NCBI GenBank assembly: GCA_016714795.1
Contig: JADKCA010000001.1
Coordinates: 558,001 to 622,000 of the forward strand
Length of the DNA: 64,000 nucleotides
Reading direction: 5' to 3'
DNA from: Sphingomonadales bacterium
Lineage (GTDB): Bacteria > Pseudomonadota > Alphaproteobacteria > Sphingomonadales > Sphingomonadaceae
Numbering within the stretch: position 1 is the first letter of the stretch; the number at the start of each line of letters is the position of its first letter. Made by a program: the position numbers and the translations under genes. This document shows, one piece after another, positions 28,056-37,380 of this stretch. Below the pieces are notes generated by a model that was given only the letters and a program-made list of their open reading frames with translations, did no database searches and was not told the DNA's origin.

Positions 28056-28850
28056 ATGTCGAACAAACTGGATGAAATCTGCGCGACCAAGCGCATCGAA
28101 GTCAAAGCGCGCAAGGTGCAGGCCACGCTGGCCGATCTGGAAGCGCTTGCCACGCGCCAGACTGCGCCACGCGGCTTTCGCGCCGCGCTTGATGCCAAGG
28201 CGGCACTAGGCTTTGGCCTGATTGCCGAAGTGAAGAAGGCCAGCCCCTCCAAAGGTCTGATTCGCGCCGATTTTGATCCGCCCGCTCATGCGGCGGCTTA
28301 TGAAGCGGGGGGAGCAGCTTGCCTGTCCGTTCTCACCGATGCGCCCTATTTTCAGGGGCATGAAGAGTATCTGGTGGCCGCGCGCGCCGCGTGCAGTCTG
28401 CCCGTTATCCGCAAGGATTTCATGATCGATCCGTGGCAGGTGGCCGAGGCGCGCAGCATTGGTGCCGATGCCATATTGATCATCATGGCGGCGGTCGATG
28501 ACACGCTCGCTGCAGAGCTGGAAGCGGCCGCACTGGAACAGGGCATGGACTGTCTGGTGGAAACCCATGATGCTGAAGAACTGGAGCGCGCGCTGAAGCT
28601 CAAGTCCCGGCTGATCGGTGTGAACAACCGCAATCTGAAAGACTTCACGGTCGATTTCCAGCGCACTTATGATCTGGTCAGCCTCGCCCCGAAGGGCTGC
28701 ACCTTTGTCGCCGAAAGCGGGCTGGGCAGCCACGAAGACTTGCTGGCCATGGCGGAGCATGGCGTGCGCTGCTTCCTCGTTGGCGAAAGCCTGATGCGCC
28801 ACGCCGATGTTGAAGCCGCCACGCGCAGCCTGCTGACGGGTGCGGCATGA
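28056..28850 (+). CDS. trpC: Indole-3-glycerol phosphate synthase
   Basis: A 264-residue TIM-barrel enzyme of tryptophan synthesis converting CdRP to indole-3-glycerol phosphate. The catalytic motif IAEVKKASPSKG (near residues 55-66), RKDFMIDPWQ and LIGVNNRNLKDF are intact. The ATG at 28056 starts MSNKLDEICATKR, where family homology begins. trpD, usually just upstream, is not in the window; a quinone reductase and the mutasome cassette sit there instead. It overlaps moaC by four bases, giving the trpC-moaC-moeA order seen in related bacteria. Confidence 0.93.
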   Translation: MSNKLDEICATKRIEVKARKVQATLADLEALATRQTAPRGFRAALDAKAALGFGLIAEVKKASPSKGLIRADFDPPAHAAAYEAGGAACLSVLTDAPYFQGHEEYLVAARAACSLPVIRKDFMIDPWQVAEARSIGADAILIIMAAVDDTLAAELEAAALEQGMDCLVETHDAEELERALKLKSRLIGVNNRNLKDFTVDFQRTYDLVSLAPKGCTFVAESGLGSHEDLLAMAEHGVRCFLVGESLMRHADVEAATRSLLTGAA

Positions 28851-29320
28851 GCGGCCTGACGCATCTTGATGCGCAGGGAGCGGCGCATATGGTGGATGTC
28901 TCTGCCAAGACCGTTACGCAGCGCACCGCCACTGCAACCGGGCGCATCACCATGAACGCGGCGGCACTGGAGGCGATCCGCACCTCTGCGCTGGCGAAGG
29001 GCGATGCTTTGTCTGTCGCGCGCATTGCCGGCATCATGGCGGCCAAGCGCACAAGCGATCTCATACCGCTCTGCCATCCGCTGCCGATCACCAAGGTGAG
29101 TGTTGAGTTTTCGTTTGAAGAGGGCGCGATTGCAGTGCTGGCCACAGTGCGCGTCACCGGGCAGACGGGAGTAGAAATGGAAGCAATGACAGCGGCTTCT
29201 GTCGCATTGCTCGCAATTTATGACATGGGCAAGGCGCTGGACAAGGCGATGGTGATCGACGCTGTGCGCCTGCTGGAAAAGCAAGGCGGCAAGTCTGGCG
29301 ATTGGGTCCGTCCCGCATGA
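28847..29320 (+). CDS. moaC: Cyclic pyranopterin monophosphate synthase MoaC
   Basis: A 157-residue molybdenum cofactor enzyme that forms cyclic pyranopterin monophosphate with MoaA. Motifs include MVDVSAKTVTQRTA near the N-terminus, LIPLCHPLPI and the GVEMEAMTAASVALLAIYDM segment. Start and stop overlap trpC and moeA by four bases each. No moaA is in view. Confidence 0.94.
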   Translation: MSGLTHLDAQGAAHMVDVSAKTVTQRTATATGRITMNAAALEAIRTSALAKGDALSVARIAGIMAAKRTSDLIPLCHPLPITKVSVEFSFEEGAIAVLATVRVTGQTGVEMEAMTAASVALLAIYDMGKALDKAMVIDAVRLLEKQGGKSGDWVRPA

Positions 29321-30495
29321 TCGGCCTGGCCGAGGCACAGGCGCGCTTGCTCGCACTCCTTCCGGAAACAGCAGGCCCGCGCGTGGTGGCGACGCCGCTC
29401 GCAGAATCTGCGGGCCGCATTCTGATGGCTGACGTCATGGCGGCACGAACCCAGCCGGTGCGCGATCTCTCTGCGATGGATGGTTATGCCGTTGCGGGGG
29501 CTGGTCCCTGGACGCTTGTCGGAGAGTCTGCGGCGGGCCGGGCATGGTCCGGCCGGATGAGCCCGGGACAGGCTGTTCGCATCTTCACCGGCGCCGTTGT
29601 GCCCGACGGTGCTCAATCCGTGGTGATGCAGGAAAATGTCGTGCGCACCGAGGATAATGTGGCGTTGGCGGAAGGGGCTGAAGCCCGGCCTGGCCAACAT
29701 ATCCGCCTGCGCGGATCGGACTTTTCGGAAGGGCAGACGCTGTTGACGCGCGGACAGATGATGACGCCGCCCTGCATCGCGCTCGCTGCATCGGCGGGCC
29801 ATGGCACAGTCATGCTGACCCGGCCCGTTTCTGTTGCAATCCTCTCCACAGGCGATGAGCTGGTTCCGCCGGGGCTGCCATGCGCGGAGGACCAGATTCC
29901 GTCCTCTAACGGGCTGATGCTCTCTGCCCTGTTCGCGCGACCCGGCGTGACCATTGTCGATCTCGGCATCGCTCCGGATCGGCGCGATGCGCTGGCCGCC
30001 GCGATTGACCGGGCCAAAGGCTGCGACATTCTCGTCACTATCGGCGGAGCATCGGTGGGTGATCATGATCTGGTCCGTCCCGCGTTGATCGCAGCCGGAG
30101 CCGAAATCGACTTCTGGAAAGTCGCGATCAAGCCCGGAAAACCGTTGATGGCGGGGCGGCTGGGCGATGGGATGGTGGTGGGTCTGCCGGGCAATCCGGT
30201 TTCGGCCTATGTTACCGCTATCCTGTTTGCAGTGCCGCTCATCAACGCATTCCGAGGCATGGACGCGCCTCTGCCCCAAACAAGGATCGCCCCATGTGCC
30301 GCTGCGTTGCCTGCCACGGGAAACCGCACCGACCACATCCGCGCCTATATGGTGGATGGACGCGCCAAACCCGTCGGCATCAACGACAGCGCTGCCCTGC
30401 GCGCGCTCTCCGCAGCAGAGTGTCTGATCGTCCGCCAACCCGGCGCACCGCCGGTGGCAGAGGATGAACCCGTGGATGTGCTGGTTTTGACTTGA
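29317..30495 (+). CDS. moeA: Molybdopterin molybdenumtransferase MoeA
   Basis: A 392-residue MoeA that inserts molybdate into adenylated molybdopterin. Domain landmarks are the SAMDGYAV motif near residue 53, STGDEL (around 180), a GGASVGDHD segment and KPGKPLMAGR, ending with the small C-terminal domain. It starts at the ATGA shared with the moaC stop. lexA follows 57 bases later with its own operator. Confidence 0.94.
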   Translation: MIGLAEAQARLLALLPETAGPRVVATPLAESAGRILMADVMAARTQPVRDLSAMDGYAVAGAGPWTLVGESAAGRAWSGRMSPGQAVRIFTGAVVPDGAQSVVMQENVVRTEDNVALAEGAEARPGQHIRLRGSDFSEGQTLLTRGQMMTPPCIALAASAGHGTVMLTRPVSVAILSTGDELVPPGLPCAEDQIPSSNGLMLSALFARPGVTIVDLGIAPDRRDALAAAIDRAKGCDILVTIGGASVGDHDLVRPALIAAGAEIDFWKVAIKPGKPLMAGRLGDGMVVGLPGNPVSAYVTAILFAVPLINAFRGMDAPLPQTRIAPCAAALPATGNRTDHIRAYMVDGRAKPVGINDSAALRALSAAECLIVRQPGAPPVAEDEPVDVLVLT

Positions 30496-30498
30496 CTT

Positions 30499-30534
30499 GT
30501 TCTGCGCAGTTTCGCATACGTTCCGCGTCCGTTC
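30499..30534 (+). promoter_or_regulatory. Tandem LexA operators upstream of lexA
   Basis: GTTC-CGCGTCC-GTTC at 30520-30534 is a perfect alphaproteobacterial LexA box. A second site, GTTC-TGCGCAG-TTTC at 30499-30513, differs in one base and lies 21 bases upstream, two helical turns away. The strong box ends 18 bases before the lexA ATG, fitting autorepression. Confidence 0.85.
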
Positions 30535-30552
30535 AATTCCGGAGTGCGATTC

Positions 30553-31239
30553 ATGCTGACGCGCAAGCAACATGACCTTCTTTGTTACATTCATGACCGA
30601 CTGGCTGAATCCGGTGTGTCTCCTTCGTTCGAAGAGATGAAAGAGGCGCTGGACCTCAAGTCCAAGTCGGGTGTGCACCGCCTGATTTCCGCACTGGAAG
30701 AGCGCGGCTTCATCCGCCGCCTTGCCAATCGTGCCCGCGCGCTGGAAGTGGTCAAGATGCCCGAACGCGGCGGCCAGACGCGAGAGGTGAGCAACACCAA
30801 TGTCGTCAATCTTGCTCCCCGCGCCAAATCCGCCCGGGTTTCTGCGAGTGCAGCGAACGACGTGCTGGAAATTCCGCTTCATGGCCGGATTGCCGCCGGT
30901 GTGCCGATCGAAGCCATGGAGGTCGGCACGGTGCTGCCGGTGCCGGCAGCGTTGCTGGGCGCAGGCGAGCATTATGCGCTCGAAGTCTCCGGTGACTCGA
31001 TGGTGGAAGCCGGCATTCTCGACGGCGACTATGCCCTGATCCGCAAGGCCGATGTGGCGCGTGAGGGTGAAATCGTCGTCGCTTTGGTCGACGATGCAGA
31101 CGCCACGCTCAAATATTTCCGCAAGGAAGGCAATATGGTCCGGCTCGATCCGGCCAACCGCGCCTATGAACCGCAACGCTATACGCCCAACCGCGTTCGC
31201 GTGCAGGGCAAGCTGGCGGGGCTGCTGCGGCGCTATTGA
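30553..31239 (+). CDS. lexA: SOS repressor LexA
   Basis: A 228-residue repressor. The winged-helix DNA-binding domain covers about residues 1-65. The self-cleavage site Ala115-Gly116 sits in HGRIAAGVP, with the catalytic Ser149 (GDSM) and Lys187. The start is the ATG of MLTRKQHDLL, since sequence upstream is not LexA-like. It represses itself through the two upstream boxes and very probably the imuA-imuB-dnaE2 cassette 9 kb away. Confidence 0.97.
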   Translation: MLTRKQHDLLCYIHDRLAESGVSPSFEEMKEALDLKSKSGVHRLISALEERGFIRRLANRARALEVVKMPERGGQTREVSNTNVVNLAPRAKSARVSASAANDVLEIPLHGRIAAGVPIEAMEVGTVLPVPAALLGAGEHYALEVSGDSMVEAGILDGDYALIRKADVAREGEIVVALVDDADATLKYFRKEGNMVRLDPANRAYEPQRYTPNRVRVQGKLAGLLRRY

Positions 31240-31261
31240 TCGCTCTTGGCAGGCGTTGGTC

Positions 31262-31591
31262 TTACAGGAATAACGCGAGACCGACGCCGGCAAAGGCGGT
31301 CGCAATCGACGCGACATAGAGCCGGAAGGTGACCAGATAGTGCACCTCCTGCATCTGGTCTGCCTTGCGGATGTCGAGCAGGCGGAACAGCACCCCGCAC
31401 ATCATGGCGATGCTGAGCAGCAGCGTTCCGGCCACCGCATAGTCGGCGAGCGTCATCAGTGTGTCCCCGTCCTCATCTTCAGTTGCCCAATTGGCGAGAA
31501 AGTTGAGCAGGAAGCCGAGGATGATGCCGATCGACGTGACCATCGGCTGACGGAACGGGGCGATGTCGCGCGGGGGCTGGGGCTCAGTCAT
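31262..31591 (-). CDS. Small predicted inner-membrane protein
   Basis: A 109-residue protein with three predicted membrane helices (about 20-35, 50-70 and 88-108) separated by acidic or charged stretches (TEDEDGD). I do not recognise a family with confidence. It overlaps the end of the amine oxidase gene by eight bases and is probably co-transcribed with it on the minus strand. No ligand-binding motif is seen. Confidence 0.65.
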   Translation of the reverse strand: MTEPQPPRDIAPFRQPMVTSIGIILGFLLNFLANWATEDEDGDTLMTLADYAVAGTLLLSIAMMCGVLFRLLDIRKADQMQEVHYLVTFRLYVASIATAFAGVGLALFL

Positions 31592-32948
31592 GGGGCGTCT
31601 TGTCCTTGATGATAGTGCGTGCGGCGCGCCTTCCGCTCAGCAGGGCACCGTGGACCGTACCGGGGTAAAGCGCATTCAGCGCTTCGCCCGCGAAATGGAG
31701 CCGCCCTGTGTCATTTTCAGCCAGCGCCTCTCTATCTGCGTTGGACGATCCCACGGCATTGAACGAATAGGAACCACGTGCGAACGGATCGGCGCTCCAG
31801 CGTGTGATCTGCGCGGCAACCGGGTCAGGCGCGTCCGGTCCGAACATGGTGCGCACCACCTGCATCGCATCGCGCACAATCTCGGCATCGCTCATCGCCT
31901 CCACCCGGCTGGCGCGCTCTGCGGCGCTGAACACCAGCAGCACCGGCGCGTCATCGACCTTGGCGAGGCTTACCCATTCGGACCAGCGACCCTTTTCGGC
32001 GCTGAGATATTCGTGCCAGTCAAACTCTTTGGGCCAGAATATTCGATCAAAACGCAGCCAATGTTTGTTGAGCAAACCCATGCCCAGCCGGTCGATGGCC
32101 TGCTGCTTGGCTGGCGGCAACGGCGGATCAAAGGCGATGCTGCCGGATTTGAGCACACCCAGCGGGGCGGTGACGAGCAGATGTTCTGCGGTCAGCTCTG
32201 TTCCATCCTGCAAACTGATCCGCACCTGCCCGGGCTCGCGCCGGACGCGGGTGACGACTTTGCCCAGGCGAATGTCGAGGCCCTTGGCAAGGTGGCGGGT
32301 AATCTGTTCATAGCCGCCGGGGAACAGTGCGTCTTCGCCGGGAAAGACGTCATTGTCGTCGATGGTGCGGGCTGAAAGGTGCGTCGTTCCGCCGCCATAT
32401 TCCTGTTCGTATTGGCTGCTGAGATAGAAATCGAGCTGCGCGCGGCGAGCAGGGGAGAGTGTCGCAGCAAAGGCCTCAATCGCATCCTGAACGGACATGT
32501 CCGTGCCATGCCGACCCGCGCGCCGCATCGCGCGCGTGAAAAGCGCCTCCATTTCGTCTTCAGCGGCGTCGTCAACGCCCAAGGCCGCCAGCGCCGGGTC
32601 CACATGCAGCGCTGCACTGTCATAAGAGGTGGTCACTGTCGCGGCCCCTGCCGCCTTGGCAAGCGCGGTCACGGGATTGCCCTTTGTGCCGTGAATCCAG
32701 GACGCGCCGAGATCAATCGGCAGATCGGGCCAAGCATGACTGGTGTGGATGCGCCCGCCAATCCGGTCACGCGCTTCGAGGATGATGACGCCAAACCCTG
32801 CGGCGCGCAGGTCTACCGCTGCTGCAAGTCCAGCCATGCCGGCGCCGATGATCGCCACGGTTCCGCGCGGCGGCGCGGCGCATCTTGCCATGGTGGGCGA
32901 GATGGCGGTGGCCAGAAGGGCAGCAAGGAGTGGGCGGCGTTCGATCAT
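31584..32948 (-). CDS. Flavin-containing amine oxidoreductase (MAO-like), exported
   Basis: A 454-residue FAD enzyme of the monoamine oxidase/polyamine oxidase family. The dinucleotide motif IIGAGMAGLAAAVDLR begins near residue 33, followed by the EARDRIGGRI motif, and a C-terminal LHFAGEAL segment near the flavin. The N-terminus (MIERRPLLAALLATAI) looks like a signal peptide with an Arg pair, so Tat or Sec export is possible. It would oxidise amines to aldehydes, giving peroxide. The substrate is unknown. Confidence 0.83.
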   Translation of the reverse strand: MIERRPLLAALLATAISPTMARCAAPPRGTVAIIGAGMAGLAAAVDLRAAGFGVIILEARDRIGGRIHTSHAWPDLPIDLGASWIHGTKGNPVTALAKAAGAATVTTSYDSAALHVDPALAALGVDDAAEDEMEALFTRAMRRAGRHGTDMSVQDAIEAFAATLSPARRAQLDFYLSSQYEQEYGGGTTHLSARTIDDNDVFPGEDALFPGGYEQITRHLAKGLDIRLGKVVTRVRREPGQVRISLQDGTELTAEHLLVTAPLGVLKSGSIAFDPPLPPAKQQAIDRLGMGLLNKHWLRFDRIFWPKEFDWHEYLSAEKGRWSEWVSLAKVDDAPVLLVFSAAERASRVEAMSDAEIVRDAMQVVRTMFGPDAPDPVAAQITRWSADPFARGSYSFNAVGSSNADREALAENDTGRLHFAGEALNALYPGTVHGALLSGRRAARTIIKDKTPHD

Positions 32949-33007
32949 GGCAAATTGCTAAAGCCTTGCCGGTTTCAGGGCAATGCTGAAGCGATGCAAA
33001 CAAACAA

Positions 33008-33032
33008 GCCCGGAACCTTTGGAGTTCCGGGC
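33008..33032 (-). terminator. Rho-independent terminator of icd
   Basis: A GCCCGGAAC / GTTCCGGGC stem with a seven-base loop sits about 31 bases beyond the icd stop. On the minus strand it is followed by TTGTTTGTTT. The hairpin is perfect. Confidence 0.75.
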
Positions 33033-33063
33033 CTGCTTGTTCCGGCTCATGTACAGTCCGGGC

Positions 33064-34284
33064 TTACGCCCAGTTGGCCATTTCCTTTTCGAGATTGACG
33101 CGGATCGATTCGAAAAACTGCTCGGTGGTCTGCCAAGCCTGTTCCGGGCCGATCAGGATCGCGAGATCCTTGGTCATTGCACCGCTTTCGACAGTCTGGA
33201 TGCAGACGCGCTCAAGCGTTTCGGCAAAGCGCGTCACGTCCGGCGTGTTGTCGAACTTGCCGCGATAGACCAGCCCCTGCGTCCAGGCGAAGATCGATGC
33301 GATCGGGTTGGTCGATGTCGCCTTGCCTTCCTGGTGCATGCGGTAGTGGCGGGTGACGGTGCCGTGCGCGGCTTCGGCTTCCACCGTCTTGCCATCGGGC
33401 GTCATCAGCACCGAGGTCATCAGGCCCAGCGAACCGAAGCCCTGGGCGACCTGATCCGACTGGACGTCGCCATCATAATTCTTGCACGCCCACACGAACT
33501 TGCCGCTCCATTTAAGCGCGGCGGCCACCATGTCGTCGATCAGGCGATGCTCGTAGACAATGTTGGCTTCCTTGAACTTGTCGGCAAATTCAGCCTCGAA
33601 TACTTCCGCGAACAGATCCTTGAAGCGGCCATCATAGGCCTTGAGGATCGTGTTCTTGGTGGAGAGGTAGACCGGCCAGCCGCGGCCAAGGCCGTAATTC
33701 ATGCTGGCGCGCGCGAAATCGCGGATCGAATCATCCAGATTATACATGGCCATCGCCACGCCAGAGCTCGGATAATCGAACACTTCGCGATCAATCTTTT
33801 CGCCATTGGTGCCTTCCCAAACCAGACGCAGCTTGCCGGGGCCGGGAACACGGAAATCGGTGGCGCGATACTGATCGCCATAAGCATGGCGGCCCACCAC
33901 GATGGGATCGGTCCAGCCGGGGATGAGGCGCGGCACGTTGCGGATGACGATGGGTTCGCGGAACACGACGCCGCCCAGGATGTTGCGGATCGTGCCATTG
34001 GGCGACTTCCACATCTTCTTGAGGTTGAATTCCTTCACGCGGGCTTCGTCCGGCGTGATGGTGGCGCACTTCACGCCCACGCCATATTTCTTGATGGCAT
34101 TGGCGGAATCGATTGTGATCTGGTCATTGGTCTCATCGCGCTTTTCAACGCTGAGATCATAATATTCAAGGTCGATATCGAGATAGGGCAGGATCAGCTT
34201 TTCGCGGATCCACTGCCAGATGATGCGGGTCATTTCATCGCCGTCGATCTCGACGACCGGGGTTTTCACCTTGATTTTGGCCAT
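33064..34284 (-). CDS. icd: NADP-dependent isocitrate dehydrogenase
   Basis: A 406-residue enzyme of the TCA cycle that converts isocitrate to 2-oxoglutarate, of the dimeric eukaryotic-like NADP type rather than the E. coli type. The metal/substrate segment TITPDEARV, the NYDGDVQSDQVAQGFGSLG motif and TVTRHYRMHQEG are intact. It is convergent to the amine oxidase unit and divergent from psd. A terminator follows. Confidence 0.95.
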   Translation of the reverse strand: MAKIKVKTPVVEIDGDEMTRIIWQWIREKLILPYLDIDLEYYDLSVEKRDETNDQITIDSANAIKKYGVGVKCATITPDEARVKEFNLKKMWKSPNGTIRNILGGVVFREPIVIRNVPRLIPGWTDPIVVGRHAYGDQYRATDFRVPGPGKLRLVWEGTNGEKIDREVFDYPSSGVAMAMYNLDDSIRDFARASMNYGLGRGWPVYLSTKNTILKAYDGRFKDLFAEVFEAEFADKFKEANIVYEHRLIDDMVAAALKWSGKFVWACKNYDGDVQSDQVAQGFGSLGLMTSVLMTPDGKTVEAEAAHGTVTRHYRMHQEGKATSTNPIASIFAWTQGLVYRGKFDNTPDVTRFAETLERVCIQTVESGAMTKDLAILIGPEQAWQTTEQFFESIRVNLEKEMANWA

Positions 34285-34414
34285 GTTCTCTTCTTTCCTG
34301 GGGATGGCGGTTGCGGGCTTTCCTGCGCCGTCTAGGCGTGAGTCGCGCCCTGATCAACTGCCCAATTGGGCCGCCCCGGTTGTCAGTGGGGCCAAGCGGC
34401 CTTACAAGGGGCGG

Positions 34415-35149
34415 ATGGGCGCAAACGATATATCTCAAGCTCCGGCTCAGCCGGTCAAATGGCAATTCCCTCCGGTGCATCCGGAAGGGCGCAAATTCGC
34501 GGTTATTGCGGGTGGCATCACATTGCTGCTGGCGTGGCTGGGCGGAAGCTTCTTAGCGTGGCCGATGGCAGGCATCACCTTGTGGGTGCTGGCCTTTTTC
34601 CGCGATCCGCAGCGTGCGGTGCCGCAAGGGGAGGGGCTGATCGTCTCTCCTGCGGACGGGCTGGTGACGCTGATCACCACCGTAACTGCCCCGCCCGAAC
34701 TGTCTGGTGCGGATGAACTGGGCAGCGGAACGTTCACGCGCGTTTCAATTTTCATGAGCGTGTTCGATGTTCACATCAACCGCTCTCCTGTGGCGGGGAC
34801 GATCCGCAAAGTTGCGTATATTCCAGGCAAGTTCATCAATGCCGATCTGGACAAGGCGAGCGAAGACAATGAGCGCCAGCACATCCTGATTGAGCGGAAT
34901 GACGGCGTTAAGATTGCCATCACGCAGATTGCGGGTCTCATCGCACGGCGCATCCTGCCATTCGTGAAGCCGGGCGACATCGTCGGTTCTGGCCAGCGCG
35001 TGGGCCTGATCCGCTTTGGCAGTCGTGTGGATGTGTGGCTCCCTGAAGGCACGTCTCCCAAGGTTGCACTGGGGCAGCGGACGCTTGCGGGTGAAACGCT
35101 GATTGCAGTGCTGGGCCAGACTGACAGTATATCGGCCATCTCGCAGTGA
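34415..35149 (+). CDS. psd: Phosphatidylserine decarboxylase
   Basis: A 244-residue short-form (PSD-A) enzyme that makes phosphatidylethanolamine. Two N-terminal helices (about 24-55) anchor it. The self-cleavage Gly-Ser site that generates the pyruvoyl group lies in RFGSRVDVW near residue 202. I start at MGANDISQAPAQ; longer in-frame upstream sequence is antisense to icd and not family-like. It ends in a GTGA overlap with pssA, its pathway partner. Confidence 0.93.
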   Translation: MGANDISQAPAQPVKWQFPPVHPEGRKFAVIAGGITLLLAWLGGSFLAWPMAGITLWVLAFFRDPQRAVPQGEGLIVSPADGLVTLITTVTAPPELSGADELGSGTFTRVSIFMSVFDVHINRSPVAGTIRKVAYIPGKFINADLDKASEDNERQHILIERNDGVKIAITQIAGLIARRILPFVKPGDIVGSGQRVGLIRFGSRVDVWLPEGTSPKVALGQRTLAGETLIAVLGQTDSISAISQ

Positions 35150-35961
35150 GCGACGCAGCGGATGAACCGGCCGAAGGCCCGGCCCGACGGGGCATCAGCC
35201 TGCGCGCCGTTGCGCCCAATGCAGTCACCGCGCTGGCGCTTTGTTTTGGCCTGACCGGAATCCGTTTTGCCATTTCCGCCATTTCACCGGATGCGAATCC
35301 GGGCGATTTGGAGCGGGCAATTGGCGCGATCATCATCGCCGGCCTGCTCGATGGACTGGATGGCCGCATCGCCCGCCTGCTCAAAGGCGAGAGCCGGTTC
35401 GGCGCCGAACTTGATTCGCTGTCAGACGTGATTGCGTTTGGCGTTTCTCCGACCATCATCATGTATCTCTGGTCGCTCCAGAATGTGCCGCAATATGGCT
35501 GGTTCTGCGCGCTGGCTTATACCGTGTGCCAAGCCTTGCGGCTCGCCCGATTCAATGCGCGGATCGATGTAGAAGACCAGCCTCACAAATCCGCCGGTTT
35601 CCTGACCGGTGTGCCTGCGCCCGCAGGAGCTGGGCTGGCGTTCATGCCGCTTTATCTGTGGATCGTGACTGGCAACGACCTGTTCCGCGCGACATGGATT
35701 GTCGCGCCATGGATGGTGTTTGTGGCGATGTTGCTCATCTCCAATCTGGCCACCTACAGCTGGGGGTCGATCCGCTTGCGCCGCAACTTCCGGATGGAGG
35801 CCATTCTGATCATCGCCCTGTTCGGTGCTGCGCTGTTTGCCGAGCCGTGGTGGACGCTGATCGCAATCTGTGGCGGCTATGTGCTGACCATCCCGTTCAG
35901 CATTCGCAGCTATGCCAAGGTCAGGCAGCTAAGGGCAGAACAAGCGCGCACTGTGGCCTGA
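35146..35961 (+). CDS. pssA: CDP-diacylglycerol--serine O-phosphatidyltransferase
   Basis: A 271-residue inner-membrane enzyme of the CDP-alcohol phosphotransferase family. The catalytic motif reads LDGLDGRIAR, then GAELDSLSD, giving the spaced Asp residues. Seven or eight helices are predicted. It starts with GTG overlapping the psd stop. Its product phosphatidylserine is the substrate of Psd. The last 41 bases overlap the convergent small gene at 35921-36151. Confidence 0.93.
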   Translation: MSDAADEPAEGPARRGISLRAVAPNAVTALALCFGLTGIRFAISAISPDANPGDLERAIGAIIIAGLLDGLDGRIARLLKGESRFGAELDSLSDVIAFGVSPTIIMYLWSLQNVPQYGWFCALAYTVCQALRLARFNARIDVEDQPHKSAGFLTGVPAPAGAGLAFMPLYLWIVTGNDLFRATWIVAPWMVFVAMLLISNLATYSWGSIRLRRNFRMEAILIIALFGAALFAEPWWTLIAICGGYVLTIPFSIRSYAKVRQLRAEQARTVA

Positions 35962-36151
35962 CCCCGCGCAGCGGCACCACGCGAGCCTCGCCGGCCGAAG
36001 CAGGCGCTTCAACCAGGAATGGCATATCCACTACGCTGCGCCCCATCAGCGCAGCCCACATCCTGTCGCCATCTTCACCCAGAATGTCAGTGACGACACG
36101 GACGGCAAAGGCTGCGACGGCAACGAAAAAGAACATGGCGAGAATGTGCAT
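35921..36151 (-). CDS. Small hypothetical protein with N-terminal membrane segment
   Basis: A 76-residue protein beginning MHILAMFFFVAVAAFAVR, a membrane or signal segment, followed by a short soluble tail. A strong AAGGGAGAT ribosome site sits seven bases before the ATG, which is the main reason to accept it. It overlaps the end of pssA by 41 bases on the opposite strand. No family is recognised. Confidence 0.55.
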   Translation of the reverse strand: MHILAMFFFVAVAAFAVRVVTDILGEDGDRMWAALMGRSVVDMPFLVEAPASAGEARVVPLRGVRPQCALVLPLAA

Positions 36152-36282
36152 GGATTATCTCCCTTTGTTCTTCAAGGTGTGAACCCTCTATGTTCCTTCG
36201 TCAAGCGTAAAAATCACAATATGTTCCATTTTCAATGCGCACAGAGTCCTGAGGTGTTCCGCTTGCGCTGCATGGGGCGCGT

Positions 36283-37380
36283 TCAGCGGGGCTGACGGTC
36301 CAAAAAGGCGGCAACTTCGTCGAGCGCAATCGATTTGTCGACAAAGCTCTGGCCGATGCCGCGTGCCAGAATGAAGGGCAGGGTGCCGCCGCTGCGCTTC
36401 TTGTCGTGCAGCATGTGCGCAACAAGGTGCGCACCAGGCGTGTTGAAACCATGCAGACCGGCGGGAAGGCCGACAGCGGCCAGATGGACGCAAGCGCGCT
36501 CCGCCTCGTCCGTCGGGCACAGGCCGCGTTCAGCTGAAAAGCGGAAGGCCAGTCCCATGCCGGCGGCAACGGCTTCCCCGTGCAGCATGGCGGAAGAAAA
36601 GCCGCGTTCCGCTTCGAGCGCGTGGCCAAAGGTGTGGCCCAGATTGAGCAGGGCGCGGATGTCCAGCGTTTCACGCTCGTCTGCCGCCACAATCCTGGCC
36701 TTGCTGGACACGCTGGAGACGATGGCGCGGGTGCGGGCATCGAGATCGCCCGCAAGCAAAGCCACCCCATTTGCTTCGCACCAGTCGAAAAAGGCGGGAT
36801 CGTCGATCAGGCCATATTTGACCACTTCGGCATAGCCTGCGCGCAGTTCGCGCTCGGGCAGCGTCGCCAGCGTCTCAGGATCGATCAGAACCAGCGAGGG
36901 TTGATGGAAACTGCCGATCAGATTCTTGCCTGCACCGGTGTTGATCGCGGTCTTGCCGCCTACGGAGGAATCGACCTGAGACAAGAGGGTTGTAGGGACC
37001 TGAATGAACTGGCAGCCGCGCTTGATGATCGCTGCGGCAAACCCGACCAGATCGCCGATCACGCCGCCGCCAACGGCAATCACATGGTCTTTCCGCTCGA
37101 TTTCGAGCGCGAGCAGCCGGTCGCACAATTCGGCGAGATGTGTCCAGCTCTTGGTGGCTTCCCCGGCTGGCAATGTCAGCACGTCACAGCGTATGCCTTC
37201 TGCTGCCAGCGCATCGCTCAACAGGGGGACGCAATGGCGGGCACTATTGTCATCAGCGACGAGAATCAGCCGATCATTGCGGGCATAAGGGGCCAGAATC
37301 GGCCCGGCACGTTTCAACAGGCCAGGTTCGATCAGGATGTCATAACTGCGATCGCCCAGCGCGACCTGAATGGTGTTCAC
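36283..37380 (-). CDS. aroB: 3-dehydroquinate synthase
   Basis: A 365-residue enzyme of the shikimate pathway converting DAHP to 3-dehydroquinate with NAD and a divalent metal. The motifs AVGGGVIGDLVGFAA, VPTTLLSQVDSSVGGKTAIN, the YAEVVKYGLI segment and the metal-ligand LNLGHTFGHALE are intact. It overlaps the upstream aroK by four bases, giving an aroK-aroB unit on the minus strand. The C-terminal end has family-like sequence to the stop. Confidence 0.96.
   Translation of the reverse strand: MNTIQVALGDRSYDILIEPGLLKRAGPILAPYARNDRLILVADDNSARHCVPLLSDALAAEGIRCDVLTLPAGEATKSWTHLAELCDRLLALEIERKDHVIAVGGGVIGDLVGFAAAIIKRGCQFIQVPTTLLSQVDSSVGGKTAINTGAGKNLIGSFHQPSLVLIDPETLATLPERELRAGYAEVVKYGLIDDPAFFDWCEANGVALLAGDLDARTRAIVSSVSSKARIVAADERETLDIRALLNLGHTFGHALEAERGFSSAMLHGEAVAAGMGLAFRFSAERGLCPTDEAERACVHLAAVGLPAGLHGFNTPGAHLVAHMLHDKKRSGGTLPFILARGIGQSFVDKSIALDEVAAFLDRQPR

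Noticed and set aside
30499..30513. Upstream lexA box as a separate promoter for another gene
   Set aside because: It is in line with and close to the perfect box, so it is treated as part of the lexA operator.
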